Below, piece after piece: positions 28,220-37,838 of a stretch of 57,222 nucleotides of DNA. Under the pieces are notes generated by a model. The model made no database searches. It saw nothing but the letters and a program-made list of their open reading frames with translations, and was not told the DNA's origin. Made by a program: the position numbers and the translations under genes. Each line of letters begins with the position of its first letter. The first letter of the stretch is position 1. This DNA is from a candidate division Zixibacteria bacterium RBG_16_53_22 (GTDB lineage Bacteria; Zixibacteria; MSB-5A5; UBA10806), in the NCBI GenBank assembly GCA_001775395.1, contig MEWP01000009.1, forward strand, positions 1,239-58,460, in the 5' to 3' direction.

Positions 28220-28378
28220 CGCCCCGGCGGGCCCCGGCCCCCCTTCGGGGGGCAGGAAACTCGCCCGCCAAACGACAGTTGGATTATCGGGCCATGCCGG
28301 GCGCCGACATTTTCGGCACAACTGTGGCCGCTGGCGAGTTTCCCTGGTCCTGCGGACCAGGCGGGGCCCGCCGGGGCG
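28220..28378. repeat. 159-bp structured inverted-repeat element, copy A
   Basis: 17-bp outer arms CGCCCCGGCGGGCCCCG / CGGGGCCCGCCGGGGCG; lateral hairpins GCCCCCC-TTC-GGGGGGC and CTGGTCC-TGC-GGACCAG; inner arms GGAAACTCGCC / GGCGAGTTTCC; central ACAGTTG / CAACTGT. Confidence 0.85.
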
Positions 28379-28390
28379 GAGGGAGGAATT

Positions 28391-30712
28391 ATGCCGACCC
28401 CTATTGACGAGACGTCGATAGTGGCTTACTATTCGTTTATGAGAACTGCGCAGTTACTTTTATTATTTTACGCCCTTTCTGTCGCGAAATTGTCGACGGA
28501 ACCGAATTATATCTGGCCGATGAAATTAACTCCGGAATTGACATCGAAATTCTGCGACTATCGTTCCGGCCATTTTCATGGCGGTCTCGATATCCGCACC
28601 CGGGGCAGGGTTGGGTTCCGGGTTTATGCCATAGACGATGGTTATATATACCGTGCGGTGACCTCGTTCCGGGGATACGGCAAGGCCATATACTTGAAGT
28701 TGCATGATGGCAGGATTGCGGTTTACGGGCATCTATATGATTACATGGAGCCTATCGAGGCCAGGATATTTGCCGCGCAGATGAAAGCCGATAAATATTT
28801 CCAGGACATTTATTTCACCCCGGGCGAATATCCGGTAAAGAAAGGTGATCTGGTTGCTTATTCGGGCGAATCGGGGTCGGGAGCGCCACACTTGCATTTC
28901 GAGTTGCGGTCGCCGGATAACAACCCTTTAAATCCGCTTCTGGCCGGGCTTGATATCATCGATAGAGACAAGCCGGAATTCCACCATCTTGCGATAAAAT
29001 ATTTCGGGCAGGATTATCTGCCGGAAGGCTCATTTGAGAATTACGAGCAAGTGGAGATAATCCCCGTGAAAGGCTCAGCCGGTGGCGAGTATTCAATTGC
29101 CGATACAATTATTCTCGATCGGCCGATGACGCTGGCCGTATCGGGCGGCGATCGGATCAATGGGCCTGGATTCCTGTACGGCTTTTATGGGTTGAGGCTG
29201 TTTGTTGATGACAGCCTGCTATTCGAGATGCGCTCGGATAGCCTTTCGTTTTCCACGACCGGGCAGTTGAATTATATTCGCGATTTCGATATGATAAGTC
29301 TATTCGGTTCTAAGCAAAAAACAGATAACGACGCTCATATATTCTATCGTCTTTATATACCGCCATTTTCCCGGCAATATTTCTGGGCAGGATTTGAGAA
29401 AAATGGGGGCGTCATTGAACCCACGGGGAATTTGGGGAAGATAAGACGCGCCGACGTTGTGGCATTCGATGAGGCCGGGAACGAGGCCCAAATAAGGTTC
29501 TATCTCAAGGAACCGGAATTGGATTTTCTCGCGCCGGCGCGGTTACAATGCTCTCGCCGGAACGATAAATTGTATTTCATTTTCGAGACTCCAATCCGGC
29601 CTAAATCGAAAGCTCTGGAATATCGAAATTCGGCTATCGAGGAATTCAAACCTCTCACGAGCATGATGACCTCCATTGTCATATCGCCTGCCACGGGGGA
29701 TCATTACATCGACACTGTCAAGGCGGCCATACCAAAGGCCAGTAGGGCATATCGCCTTAGATACCTGGACGGTGATGGGCGCACCTCACCGTGGCTGTAT
29801 TTTGAGGAAAAAACCCTGGCGAGCGATTTTTGGGTCGGCGGATCCCCTGACCTGTTGCGGGTGGAGTACAACTCCGAATCGAGCCCGGATCACCCACGGA
29901 TCCATATCCGAAGTGACAATCTTGAGTATTCCGAGATGATGAAAACTGTCGGCCCGAGTCTATTCCAAAGCGAATTCCGAGACCGCCGTCTGGCCGGCCC
30001 TATATGGGTGGGTATCGAAAGCGCTGACAGCATTGTTTTCGATACCGCGCTTGCGCTTTATGCGGCAATGCCAGGGTATGCCGGCGAGGCCATCTCACCC
30101 GATTCGACATTGAGGATCCAATTCGACCGATCCTCTGCCTATAACCAGGCATATATATTTCCATCGGAGGCGCGGCGGGAATCGACACCGTTTGGTCCTG
30201 CCATAATTTACGATATTCGCCCGGCAAGCATGCTGTTTAATTCCCCTGTCAAATTCATATTCGATACCGGCAGGCTTGGATTAACGGGCCCTAAAGCGGG
30301 CGTTTATGGGATGTCGAGCAATGACGGCAAATGGAATTTCATTGTCGGGATAGATGGTGCCAGACTGGAGGCCAAAGGAATAGGATTGGGGAAAGTGGCA
30401 ATCCTGATCGACAACGAACCGCCGGTGATCAAGTCGATAAGGCCCGGAGGAACAATATCATCCGCAGCGCCTCTGCTTTCTTGCACGATTGACGACAATC
30501 TATCCGGCCTGGCGCTGGATGGTGGATTATCAATGAAAATCGACGGCCAATGGGTACCGGCCGAATACGATATTGATACCGGAAAGTTCGCCTATAAAAT
30601 CAAGAATACATTGAAATCGGGTAAACATACAATAGAGCTGACAGCATCGGACAACCAGGGGAACTCTGTCACGAAACAATCGATTTTCAGCGTAACGGGC
30701 AGGAAGAAATGA
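28391..30712 (+). CDS. Secreted M23-family (LytM) peptidase-like protein
   Basis: FCDYRSGHFHGGLDIRTRGRVGFRVYAIDDGYIYRAV...YGKAIYLKLHDGRIAVYGHL...GESGSGAPHLHFELR. A start at 28439 (MRTAQLLLLFYALSVAKL) is also plausible as the signal peptide start. Confidence 0.85.
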   Translation: MPTPIDETSIVAYYSFMRTAQLLLLFYALSVAKLSTEPNYIWPMKLTPELTSKFCDYRSGHFHGGLDIRTRGRVGFRVYAIDDGYIYRAVTSFRGYGKAIYLKLHDGRIAVYGHLYDYMEPIEARIFAAQMKADKYFQDIYFTPGEYPVKKGDLVAYSGESGSGAPHLHFELRSPDNNPLNPLLAGLDIIDRDKPEFHHLAIKYFGQDYLPEGSFENYEQVEIIPVKGSAGGEYSIADTIILDRPMTLAVSGGDRINGPGFLYGFYGLRLFVDDSLLFEMRSDSLSFSTTGQLNYIRDFDMISLFGSKQKTDNDAHIFYRLYIPPFSRQYFWAGFEKNGGVIEPTGNLGKIRRADVVAFDEAGNEAQIRFYLKEPELDFLAPARLQCSRRNDKLYFIFETPIRPKSKALEYRNSAIEEFKPLTSMMTSIVISPATGDHYIDTVKAAIPKASRAYRLRYLDGDGRTSPWLYFEEKTLASDFWVGGSPDLLRVEYNSESSPDHPRIHIRSDNLEYSEMMKTVGPSLFQSEFRDRRLAGPIWVGIESADSIVFDTALALYAAMPGYAGEAISPDSTLRIQFDRSSAYNQAYIFPSEARRESTPFGPAIIYDIRPASMLFNSPVKFIFDTGRLGLTGPKAGVYGMSSNDGKWNFIVGIDGARLEAKGIGLGKVAILIDNEPPVIKSIRPGGTISSAAPLLSCTIDDNLSGLALDGGLSMKIDGQWVPAEYDIDTGKFAYKIKNTLKSGKHTIELTASDNQGNSVTKQSIFSVTGRKK

Positions 30713-31389
30713 TCCCGCTAAAAGATAACAATCCCACGCGCCGCTTCCCCATAATGACAGTGCTCTTGATAGTGGCCAACTCGGTAGTTTTCCTCTATAC
30801 CGACTTGCTCGGGTTTGGAACCAGAGAGTTCGTGTACCGCTTCGCAGTGATTCCGGCCGATATCATGTCATTGGGCGAATTATCCGGCCGTGGCGTGCTG
30901 GCGACTTTGGGCACGCTTTTTACCTCTCAATTCCTGCACGGCGGCCTGCTGCATATAGTCTCCAACATGCTGTTCCTGTGGATCTTCGGAAACAATGTCG
31001 AGGACAGGTTCGGGTCGTTGTTTTTCATCGTCTTTTATCCACTTTGCGGGGTGGCAGCGGCGATGGCGCAGGTCACGGGTGACCCGACATCGCCCATACC
31101 GATGTTGGGAGCCTCGGGCGCAATAGCCGGCGTGATGGGAGCCTATTTGCTCATGTTTCCGCGGGCCCAAGTGCTCACCCTGATTTGGATAATTTTCTTC
31201 ATCCGATTAATATGGCTTCCGGCCTATATAATCATTATATACTGGATGATAATCCAGGTACTATCGCAGCTTGGCGCCGAGGGGCAGCAAGGAGGGGTAG
31301 CGTACCTGGCACATATTGGGGGCTTTGTAGCCGGGATAGCCCTGTTTTTCGCCTACAGGCCATTTGCCGGCGGACGGTATCAGACTTGA
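30709..31389 (+). CDS. Rhomboid-family intramembrane serine protease
   Basis: TSQFLHGGLLHIVSNMLFLWIFGNNVEDRFG...MLGASGAIAGVMGAYLLMFPRAQV...AYLAHIGGFVAG. Confidence 0.93.
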   Translation: MIPLKDNNPTRRFPIMTVLLIVANSVVFLYTDLLGFGTREFVYRFAVIPADIMSLGELSGRGVLATLGTLFTSQFLHGGLLHIVSNMLFLWIFGNNVEDRFGSLFFIVFYPLCGVAAAMAQVTGDPTSPIPMLGASGAIAGVMGAYLLMFPRAQVLTLIWIIFFIRLIWLPAYIIIIYWMIIQVLSQLGAEGQQGGVAYLAHIGGFVAGIALFFAYRPFAGGRYQT

Positions 31390-31472
31390 CCGTTTTACTC
31401 GCCTATCGCCGCTATAGCCTATGATACAATTAATTCTTGATTTCGATATTCAGAACTTGTAGATTTCACTAA

Positions 31473-31506
31473 CAGGGCGCGAAATGCAGGGGCCCTGATT
31501 TTTATT
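31473..31506 (+). terminator. Putative intrinsic terminator downstream of the rhomboid gene
   Basis: CAGGGC...GCCCTG followed by ATTTTTATTTTC. Confidence 0.5.
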
Positions 31507-31539
31507 TTCAAACAGGTATTGGTTGCCGATTAATATAAT

Positions 31540-31890
31540 ATGATAAACGAACAGGATTTGGAACAGAAACCGATCAAGCATATTATCAACGAGATGCAGC
31601 TCGTGCTCTCGGAGAAAAGGACATCCCTGTCTGTTCTGCGGACCGGGATCACGGTGCTCTTGTTTCCCATGTCGGCCTTGACCGTTCTTTTGGCCACGAG
31701 CCGCTATTTCGATATAACGCGCGAATTGGTGCTTGCTATCCCATTGGCCATCATCTGCCTGGGATTTTTCATACTGGGTCTATATCTCATTATCCGATCG
31801 GCGCGGCATATCCGCAAATGCGATCAGGCCGCCAGCATGCTTCTCAAGCATTCCGAATATTTGAGAGATCTTCTGGATTTCAGAGATTAG
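31540..31890 (+). CDS. Small two-TM membrane protein (DUF202-like)
   Basis: LVLSEKRTSLSVLRTGITVLLFPMSALTVLLATSRYFD followed by a second TM helix. Confidence 0.6.
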   Translation: MINEQDLEQKPIKHIINEMQLVLSEKRTSLSVLRTGITVLLFPMSALTVLLATSRYFDITRELVLAIPLAIICLGFFILGLYLIIRSARHIRKCDQAASMLLKHSEYLRDLLDFRD

Positions 31891-31925
31891 CCCGCTGAAA
31901 CGCGGCCATTGCTCATAATATATAA

Positions 31926-33146
31926 CTACTCGTAGCGCAGTGCTTCGATAGGGTCCAGCAGTGACGCTTTTCTGGCGGGGTAAAAGCCGAAGAAAATGCC
32001 CACGAAACCGGCGAAGAAAAATGATATGGCCATGGCCGGAACGGACGTGAACACCGGCCAGTGCAGCAGGGCCGATATGACTTTCGCGCCCAGAACACCC
32101 AGCGCAATCCCGATTACGCCCCCGACCAGGCTCAATACGATCGACTCAGCAAGAAACTGAATCATTATATCTCTGCCCTTGGCCCCGACCGCCATCCTGA
32201 TTCCGATCTCGCGCGTCCGCTCGGTAACCGATACCAGCATGATATTCATGATCCCTATGCCTCCAACCATGAGCGAGACCGAGGCGATCGCACCCAGCAG
32301 AATCGTCATTATTCCGGAGGTTGACGTGGCCGCGGAGGCTATGTCGAGCTGGCTTCTGATAGTGAAATCGTCCTCCTGACCAGAGAGAATCTTATGCCTC
32401 TGGCGCAGGAGTTCGGCTATCTGATTCGAGGCCTCGTCGATCCGGTTGCGATCCGTGGCCGACACTATTATGGAATTGATATGGTCTCTTCCGGTTAGTT
32501 TCCTTAAGACCGTGGTGTGCGGAGCAACAACAATATCATCCTGATCGCGGCCAAATGCATTTTGGCCCTTTGGCGATAAGAGCCCGATAACCTTGAAAGG
32601 CAGTTTTCTTATTCTAATAATCTGACCGATCGGATCCTGCCCAGGAAAGAGGTTGTCCACCACGGTCTTCCCCAAGACACAGACCTTGGTCGCACCCTTT
32701 ACATCCTGCTCCGTAAAGAATGCCCCGGAGGCTATCGGCCACGAACGAATAAAGGGAAACTCCGGCGAATACCCCTCGACTGAGGTGCCCCAGTTGAGGT
32801 TACCGGCTACGACCTGGGCGCCTGTTCGAATGACGGGCGAGATCCACTGGACCGCCGGGCAGTTATCCTTGATGGCCTGGGCGTCATCATCGGTGAGGTT
32901 CATCATCGTGCCGGCGCCCGCCCTGAACCCTCCCCCGCCCATCTGACTTCCGGGAAAGATGGTCAGCAGGTTTTCTCCCAGCGACGCTATCTGGGCGTTG
33001 ACCATATTCTTGGCGCCCTGCCCGATTCCAACCATGGCGATCACGGCCGCCACGCCGATTATGATCCCCAGCATTGTCAGGCTTGACCGCATCTTATTTC
33101 TACCCAGCGCCTTATAGGCGATTTTCAATATCTGAATATATCTCAT
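31926..33146 (-). CDS. MacB-like ABC transporter permease
   Basis: ALGRNKMRSSLTMLGIIIGVAAVIAMVGIGQGAK...VSVTERTREIGIRMAVGAKGRDIMIQFLAESIVLSLVGG...FGFYPARKASLLDPIEALRYE. Confidence 0.93.
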   Translation of the reverse strand: MRYIQILKIAYKALGRNKMRSSLTMLGIIIGVAAVIAMVGIGQGAKNMVNAQIASLGENLLTIFPGSQMGGGGFRAGAGTMMNLTDDDAQAIKDNCPAVQWISPVIRTGAQVVAGNLNWGTSVEGYSPEFPFIRSWPIASGAFFTEQDVKGATKVCVLGKTVVDNLFPGQDPIGQIIRIRKLPFKVIGLLSPKGQNAFGRDQDDIVVAPHTTVLRKLTGRDHINSIIVSATDRNRIDEASNQIAELLRQRHKILSGQEDDFTIRSQLDIASAATSTSGIMTILLGAIASVSLMVGGIGIMNIMLVSVTERTREIGIRMAVGAKGRDIMIQFLAESIVLSLVGGVIGIALGVLGAKVISALLHWPVFTSVPAMAISFFFAGFVGIFFGFYPARKASLLDPIEALRYE

Positions 33147-33186
33147 CAGTTTCTCGATATTCTCCCCGTATATTCAAGCTCATTCT

Positions 33187-33924
33187 TCAATCCTCGACCG
33201 GCGGCAAGGATTCGATTTCAGCACCGGCGTTCCGAGTCATAGTTACCGCGGCATCCTTCACAATCTTGCCATCCCTGAATGCGATATTTCTCTTGGTATA
33301 GGAGGCGATATCGGCCTCGTGCGTGATAATCACAACGGTGATCCCGTTCCGGTTGAGCGATTGGAAAATATCCATAACCTCGATCGAGGTTCTGGTATCG
33401 AGGTTTCCCGTGGGCTCGTCGGCCAGGATTATGGTGGGATCGTTGACCAGAGCCCGGGCGATCGCGACTCTTTGTTGCTGGCCCCCAGACAATTGATTAG
33501 GATAAGAATTTCCCCTGTCCTCCAGGCCGACCTGCGCCAGCGCCTTTCTGGCCCTTTCGATGTTATCTCTGGCCGAACTGCCGTTATAAAGCAGAGGGAG
33601 CTCGACATTCTCCAGGGCGGAGGTGCGCGATAGAAGATTGAAGGATTGGAAAACGAATCCGATTTTCTTATTTCTAATCTCCGCCCGATTGTTTCTATCC
33701 AAAGAGGAAATGTCGGAGCCTTCGAGCAAATACCTGCCGCTGGTGGGCCGATCGAGACATCCGAGGATGTGCATTAGCGTGGACTTACCTGAACCTGAAG
33801 GCCCCATGATGGCGACGAACTCACCCCGGTCGATGGAAAGGTCGATTCCGCGCAAGGCGTGAATTTCGTAATCACCGAGCCTGTATACCTTGACCAGGTC
33901 CTTTATTTGAATCAAAGGAGGCAA
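33187..33924 (-). CDS. MacB/LolD-type ABC transporter ATP-binding protein
   Basis: Walker [10 protein letters not shown], signature [15 protein letters not shown], Walker [10 protein letters not shown]. Confidence 0.95.
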   Translation of the reverse strand: MPPLIQIKDLVKVYRLGDYEIHALRGIDLSIDRGEFVAIMGPSGSGKSTLMHILGCLDRPTSGRYLLEGSDISSLDRNNRAEIRNKKIGFVFQSFNLLSRTSALENVELPLLYNGSSARDNIERARKALAQVGLEDRGNSYPNQLSGGQQQRVAIARALVNDPTIILADEPTGNLDTRTSIEVMDIFQSLNRNGITVVIITHEADIASYTKRNIAFRDGKIVKDAAVTMTRNAGAEIESLPPVED

Positions 33925-33926
33925 AT

Positions 33927-35165
33927 TTATCTCCTCCCGCCGCCGAACCGAGGCATGAAGGGGTTGACCTCCTGGCTGTTATTCGGCTGCGTCACTCCCT
34001 CCTGCCTGATTATGACCTTATCTCCCTCTTTCAAATTGTCCGAGGTAATTTCCGTGAATGAGCCATCAGAAATACCGGCCTGCACCGGGGCCGGCTCAGG
34101 ATTATGTTGTTGATCGAGCACCCAGACTCGGGCCCGATCGGATCTGCCTGCCCGAGCCGAATCGGTTCGCTGATAATTACCGCCAATGGAGGAAAATTGC
34201 CCCCTGGCCGTATCGGAATTTGCCGGTGTTGGGCGGGTGGATTCGCTTCGCAATCCGCTCAGGCGGAATCGCAATGCCGCCGCCGGCACCTTGAGCACAT
34301 TTTCCCTTTTGTCAATCTCAATAACCACGTTGGCGGTCATGCCCGGTTTCAGAAGGAGATCGGGATTGGATACGTTCAGGATAACATCATACGATACGAC
34401 ATTTTGTTCCACCTGCGGTGAAAGCCTGACCTGCTTGACCAGCCCCTCGAACAATAGCTCAGGGTAGGCGTCCACGGTGAATCGCGCCTTCTGACCATCG
34501 GCGATCTTCCCGATATCGGCCTCATCGATGCTCGTTTTGACCTCCATCTTGGCGAGATCCTGCGCAATAGTAAAGAGCGTGGGGGCCTGAAGGCTGGCGG
34601 CCACCGTCTGGCCGACGTCGACATCCCTCGAAATGATGACGCCATCAATTGGCGATGTTATGGTGGCATAGGCGAGGTTGGTCTTGAGCCGATCGAGGTT
34701 GGCCTGGGACGATTTTATTTCAGCCCTGGCCAAATCGTAATTTGTCAGGGCGGCATCCCTGTCCGATTCGGATATCATGTTTTTCTCAAAAAGCGACAGG
34801 GCCCGTTCGTATTCTCTCCGGGAGAGTTCGGCGGAGGCGACCGCCTTTTCAAGGTCTGCCTGCGCCTGGGCGACTTGCGCTTTCAGGAAAGTGGGGTCCA
34901 ATTGGGCCAATACCTGCCCCTTCTTGACCTGATCGTTGAAATCGGCGTAGAGGGCGAGAATGGTTCCGGAAATCTGACTTCCCACTTGAACCGTTTTCAA
35001 GGCCTGAAGTGTCCCGGTGGCAGTGACGGTGACCGCAATGTCCCCTCTCTGGATTTCGGCCGTTACAAACGTGCCCTGAGTTTTATTACGCTTAGCCCCA
35101 AACAGGACAAAAAGCAAGACACCCAGTATCAATACTGGAGTTGCCACAACCAGAATTTTTTTCAT
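33927..35165 (-). CDS. MacA-like periplasmic adaptor (membrane fusion) protein
   Basis: VTVTATGTLQALKTVQVGSQISGTILALYADFNDQVKKGQVLAQLD...ATITSPIDGVIISRDVDVGQTV. Confidence 0.93.
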   Translation of the reverse strand: MKKILVVATPVLILGVLLFVLFGAKRNKTQGTFVTAEIQRGDIAVTVTATGTLQALKTVQVGSQISGTILALYADFNDQVKKGQVLAQLDPTFLKAQVAQAQADLEKAVASAELSRREYERALSLFEKNMISESDRDAALTNYDLARAEIKSSQANLDRLKTNLAYATITSPIDGVIISRDVDVGQTVAASLQAPTLFTIAQDLAKMEVKTSIDEADIGKIADGQKARFTVDAYPELLFEGLVKQVRLSPQVEQNVVSYDVILNVSNPDLLLKPGMTANVVIEIDKRENVLKVPAAALRFRLSGLRSESTRPTPANSDTARGQFSSIGGNYQRTDSARAGRSDRARVWVLDQQHNPEPAPVQAGISDGSFTEITSDNLKEGDKVIIRQEGVTQPNNSQEVNPFMPRFGGGRR

Positions 35166-35428
35166 CTATTTCCTCAGTTTCACAATAATTGGATACCAAA
35201 CAAAGAGCCCGGCTACTCATACTATATCATCAGTCGAATATTAGACACAACTATTATACCGATGGTTTGATAATATGGCAAAGCCAGCGCCGGCATTGGC
35301 ATTATTGCTCCACGATTATCAGGTGTATTTTCTTATTCAAAGGCAATAATATCCAGCGCCATCGCCTTTCGGATAATTCCAAGCCGCGCCTATTCCCGAC
35401 ACAACTCATCGCGGGGAATCACGGTTTC

Positions 35429-35671
35429 TCAACTCCCCGGCTCCCTGGGCGGCGCGGGTGGCAATGCAAATGCCCTGACAACCGATTGGAAATTGATTCT
35501 CTTATGGGTGCTATCGCAAAAAGGTTTGTTACTGGAATGGCCGCATCGGCACAGCGAGATTTCGGTTCTGCCACCCAAATCAAATACGTTCCCATCGACA
35601 TCCTTTATGACGAAATCGCCGCTAATCCGAAGCGAGCCGTTGTCCTTTGGCTTTATTTCGGCTTTTGCCAT
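35429..35671 (-). CDS. CDGSH-type iron-sulfur protein
   Basis: EISLCRCGHSSNKPFCDSTHKRINF; start chosen at MAKAEIK. Confidence 0.88.
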   Translation of the reverse strand: MAKAEIKPKDNGSLRISGDFVIKDVDGNVFDLGGRTEISLCRCGHSSNKPFCDSTHKRINFQSVVRAFALPPAPPREPGS

Positions 35672-35726
35672 AATGATCAATCCTTTCCGGTTTTGAAACG
35701 ACCAGTGCGAGATAGTTTCGGGTAAA

Positions 35727-36497
35727 TCATTCCTCCTGGATATCAGGCCGCCGAACAAACATCTCCGGCACACGACTGCAGGCGCCGACCAGGCAGAATG
35801 GATCCTCGATTCTCAATGGTTCCCCGATTGCATAACCCTGGCCATACTTGACACCAATTTGACCGCCATATCCGCGCGCCATCGACTCCAACTGCCAAAT
35901 ATAATCACGATTCTTTTCCGGATTCAAGAACTGAGTGCGATGTGCGGACAAGGCTTTAATCCAAGGCTCGAATTCGTCCGTAATATCGACCACGAATGTG
36001 GGAGCAACCTCCGGTGGCAGGAAAAAATGAAATAAGGCCCCGACCGCATGCGGAGGCTCCTCGAGCGGAAGTTTCTTCAGGGTGGCGTAATTGACTCCGT
36101 TCATGACAATCCGTCCGCATGCGATATGATCCGGGTGTGAGGCCCGCTTGCCATGGCCGCCGGCAAACCACGGCGCCATCACTATTTTCGGGCGATGACG
36201 TCTGATGAACCCGGCCGCCACCAGCCGAGACTCGTAATTGTCCTCGAGGCGACAATCGCCCATATCGAGATGGGCAATGACAGACGCCCCCATTATCTCA
36301 GCCGCCTCCAAGACCTCCTGTCGACGCAGTTCCGGAGTGCCGCCGGTACCCATTTCGCCCTGAGTCAAAATCACCAGCCCGACCCTGTAGCCTCGCTTGC
36401 GAAGCTTGATAATCAGACCGCCGCATCCAACCTCGACATCATCAGGATGCGCCCCGAAAGCCAATAGATCGAAAATCTCGGCGTTGTTTTCTTGCAT
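35727..36497 (-). CDS. bshB1: PIG-L deacetylase, BshB1-like
   Basis: LLAFGAHPDDVEVGCGGLIIKLRKRGYRVGLVILTQGEMGTGGTPELRRQE...HPDHIACGRIV...GYAIGEPLRIEDP. Confidence 0.8.
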   Translation of the reverse strand: MQENNAEIFDLLAFGAHPDDVEVGCGGLIIKLRKRGYRVGLVILTQGEMGTGGTPELRRQEVLEAAEIMGASVIAHLDMGDCRLEDNYESRLVAAGFIRRHRPKIVMAPWFAGGHGKRASHPDHIACGRIVMNGVNYATLKKLPLEEPPHAVGALFHFFLPPEVAPTFVVDITDEFEPWIKALSAHRTQFLNPEKNRDYIWQLESMARGYGGQIGVKYGQGYAIGEPLRIEDPFCLVGACSRVPEMFVRRPDIQEE

Positions 36498-36516
36498 ACG
36501 GTATCACTCCGTCGGT

Positions 36517-36675
36517 TCGGCCGCTCGGGTCCCCTCGGCCATTCGGCCGAGCGCCCGGCCGGCACAAGAGCCGGTTAGATTTCATGCGCGAATGCGGGGC
36601 ATGTGGATAATCCCGGGCAGCGCCCAGGAACGCCGGGCGGCCTGACCCGGAGGGTCAGGGGACCCGAGCGGCCGA
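36517..36675. repeat. 159-bp structured inverted-repeat element, copy B
   Basis: 17-bp outer arms TCGGCCGCTCGGGTCCC / GGGACCCGAGCGGCCGA; lateral hairpins CTCGGCC-ATTC-GGCCGAG and CTGACCC-GGA-GGGTCAG; inner arms CGCCCGGC / GCCGGGCG. Confidence 0.8.
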
Positions 36676-36698
36676 CCTGGAATCGAAAACGGCGCTTC

Positions 36699-37838
36699 TT
36701 ATTTCTCCCGCACATGGTTGAAGACGGCCTGCGCCCCTCTGTAATTCTCTATCTTGAGCATATTATTAAGCCCTTTGGCATAGATGTTATCGCCCTCGCG
36801 CAGAAGTTCTGCAAAATCACCATGGCCGAAATTCAACAGGGCTTTGTAAGCAATCCATTGGGCGAAACCCTCGAGATCCTCCAGCGGGAGATCCTCGGGG
36901 CAATTCTCGGCTTGCCAGGCGTGACCGATTTCGTGAGCCAGGACACTGACATAATCTTTCTCTCTCAGGCCATATAAGGCATAGATATGGAAATCATCCC
37001 CCCTGCGGTAGAAAAGGCCGTTCAGGTCGCCATGGATTCCTTTGGCTTTGCTTTGCAGGAAATCCTTGTCGCGCAGTGAGAAATCGATCTCGCGCTTGAT
37101 CGCCATGTTCATGCTGGAGGTGATAAACTTCATCACCTTTTTTCTGATCGGATCGACCAGGCCGAAGTCGAATAGGGCCACTTTGCGGCATTCCGGGCAG
37201 AGATAGCGGCCGTCGGCAAGCCTGGTGCCGTTTGGCCCGGATGGCGCCGCGCAATTGTCGCAGCGCGGGAAATTATTCACGCAATTTAGGCAATACTTAA
37301 ACGCCTGGTTACCCTCAAAATACGAGTATTCCCCAAGGATGGGATCGCCGCAGGAATGGCAGCTTTCAACCTGTGAGGCGCAATTCATGCAGAGTTTGGT
37401 ATCGTTTATGACGATAAACTTTTCCATCGGAAGGCCGCATCTCTGGCACCGCGGTTTCTCTTTCTCGCAAATCGGGCAGACCTGCAGACCCGGTTCGGGA
37501 TAGCGCATGAAGCTCCCCACCAGGGGCCGCGAGCAGAAGCTGCATCGAGGAAGCTTCGCGTAACACTCGGCGCAGAAAGCGAGTCCTTCTGTTCTTATGG
37601 GGGACCGCGTCATTTTGCCGCATTGGGCGCATATGGCGCCGCTCTTCCAGCAGGATTCACAATAGATGCCGCCGTCGGGGGAAACATAGTAAGCCCCGAT
37701 AATAGAATTGCCGCAACTGCCGCATTTGATATCGGCCGATACTGATGACGCGGCCGCCAGCACGATCAGCGGCATAAGATAAATGGCGAAACGAGCGATT
37801 GAGATCGCCCTATGCGCCAGCGCCGGCCATGTTTTCAT
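36699..37838 (-). CDS. Secreted LIM-like treble-clef protein with HEIGH metallopeptidase motif (DA1-like)
   Basis: Signal peptide; repeated CxxC...CxxC pairs (CGSCGNSI...CESCWKSGAICAQCGK..., CSFCSRPL..., CQRCGLPM...); C-terminal VSVLAHEIGHAWQAENCPEDLPLEDLEGFAQWIAYKAL. Confidence 0.75.
   Translation of the reverse strand: MKTWPALAHRAISIARFAIYLMPLIVLAAASSVSADIKCGSCGNSIIGAYYVSPDGGIYCESCWKSGAICAQCGKMTRSPIRTEGLAFCAECYAKLPRCSFCSRPLVGSFMRYPEPGLQVCPICEKEKPRCQRCGLPMEKFIVINDTKLCMNCASQVESCHSCGDPILGEYSYFEGNQAFKYCLNCVNNFPRCDNCAAPSGPNGTRLADGRYLCPECRKVALFDFGLVDPIRKKVMKFITSSMNMAIKREIDFSLRDKDFLQSKAKGIHGDLNGLFYRRGDDFHIYALYGLREKDYVSVLAHEIGHAWQAENCPEDLPLEDLEGFAQWIAYKALLNFGHGDFAELLREGDNIYAKGLNNMLKIENYRGAQAVFNHVREK

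Noticed and set aside
28220-28378. Integron attC site
   Set aside because: The palindromic architecture was considered, but no RYYYAAC/GTTRRRY core pairs and no integrase or gene-cassette array are present.
28125-28421. 98-aa and 68-aa ORFs across the palindromic element
   Set aside because: They consist of translated inverted repeats (RRAPAPLRGAGN / GGARRGGGRN), with no coding signature.
36603-36977. 124-aa plus ORF
   Set aside because: Covers element B and the antisense of the DA1-like gene. Not supported.
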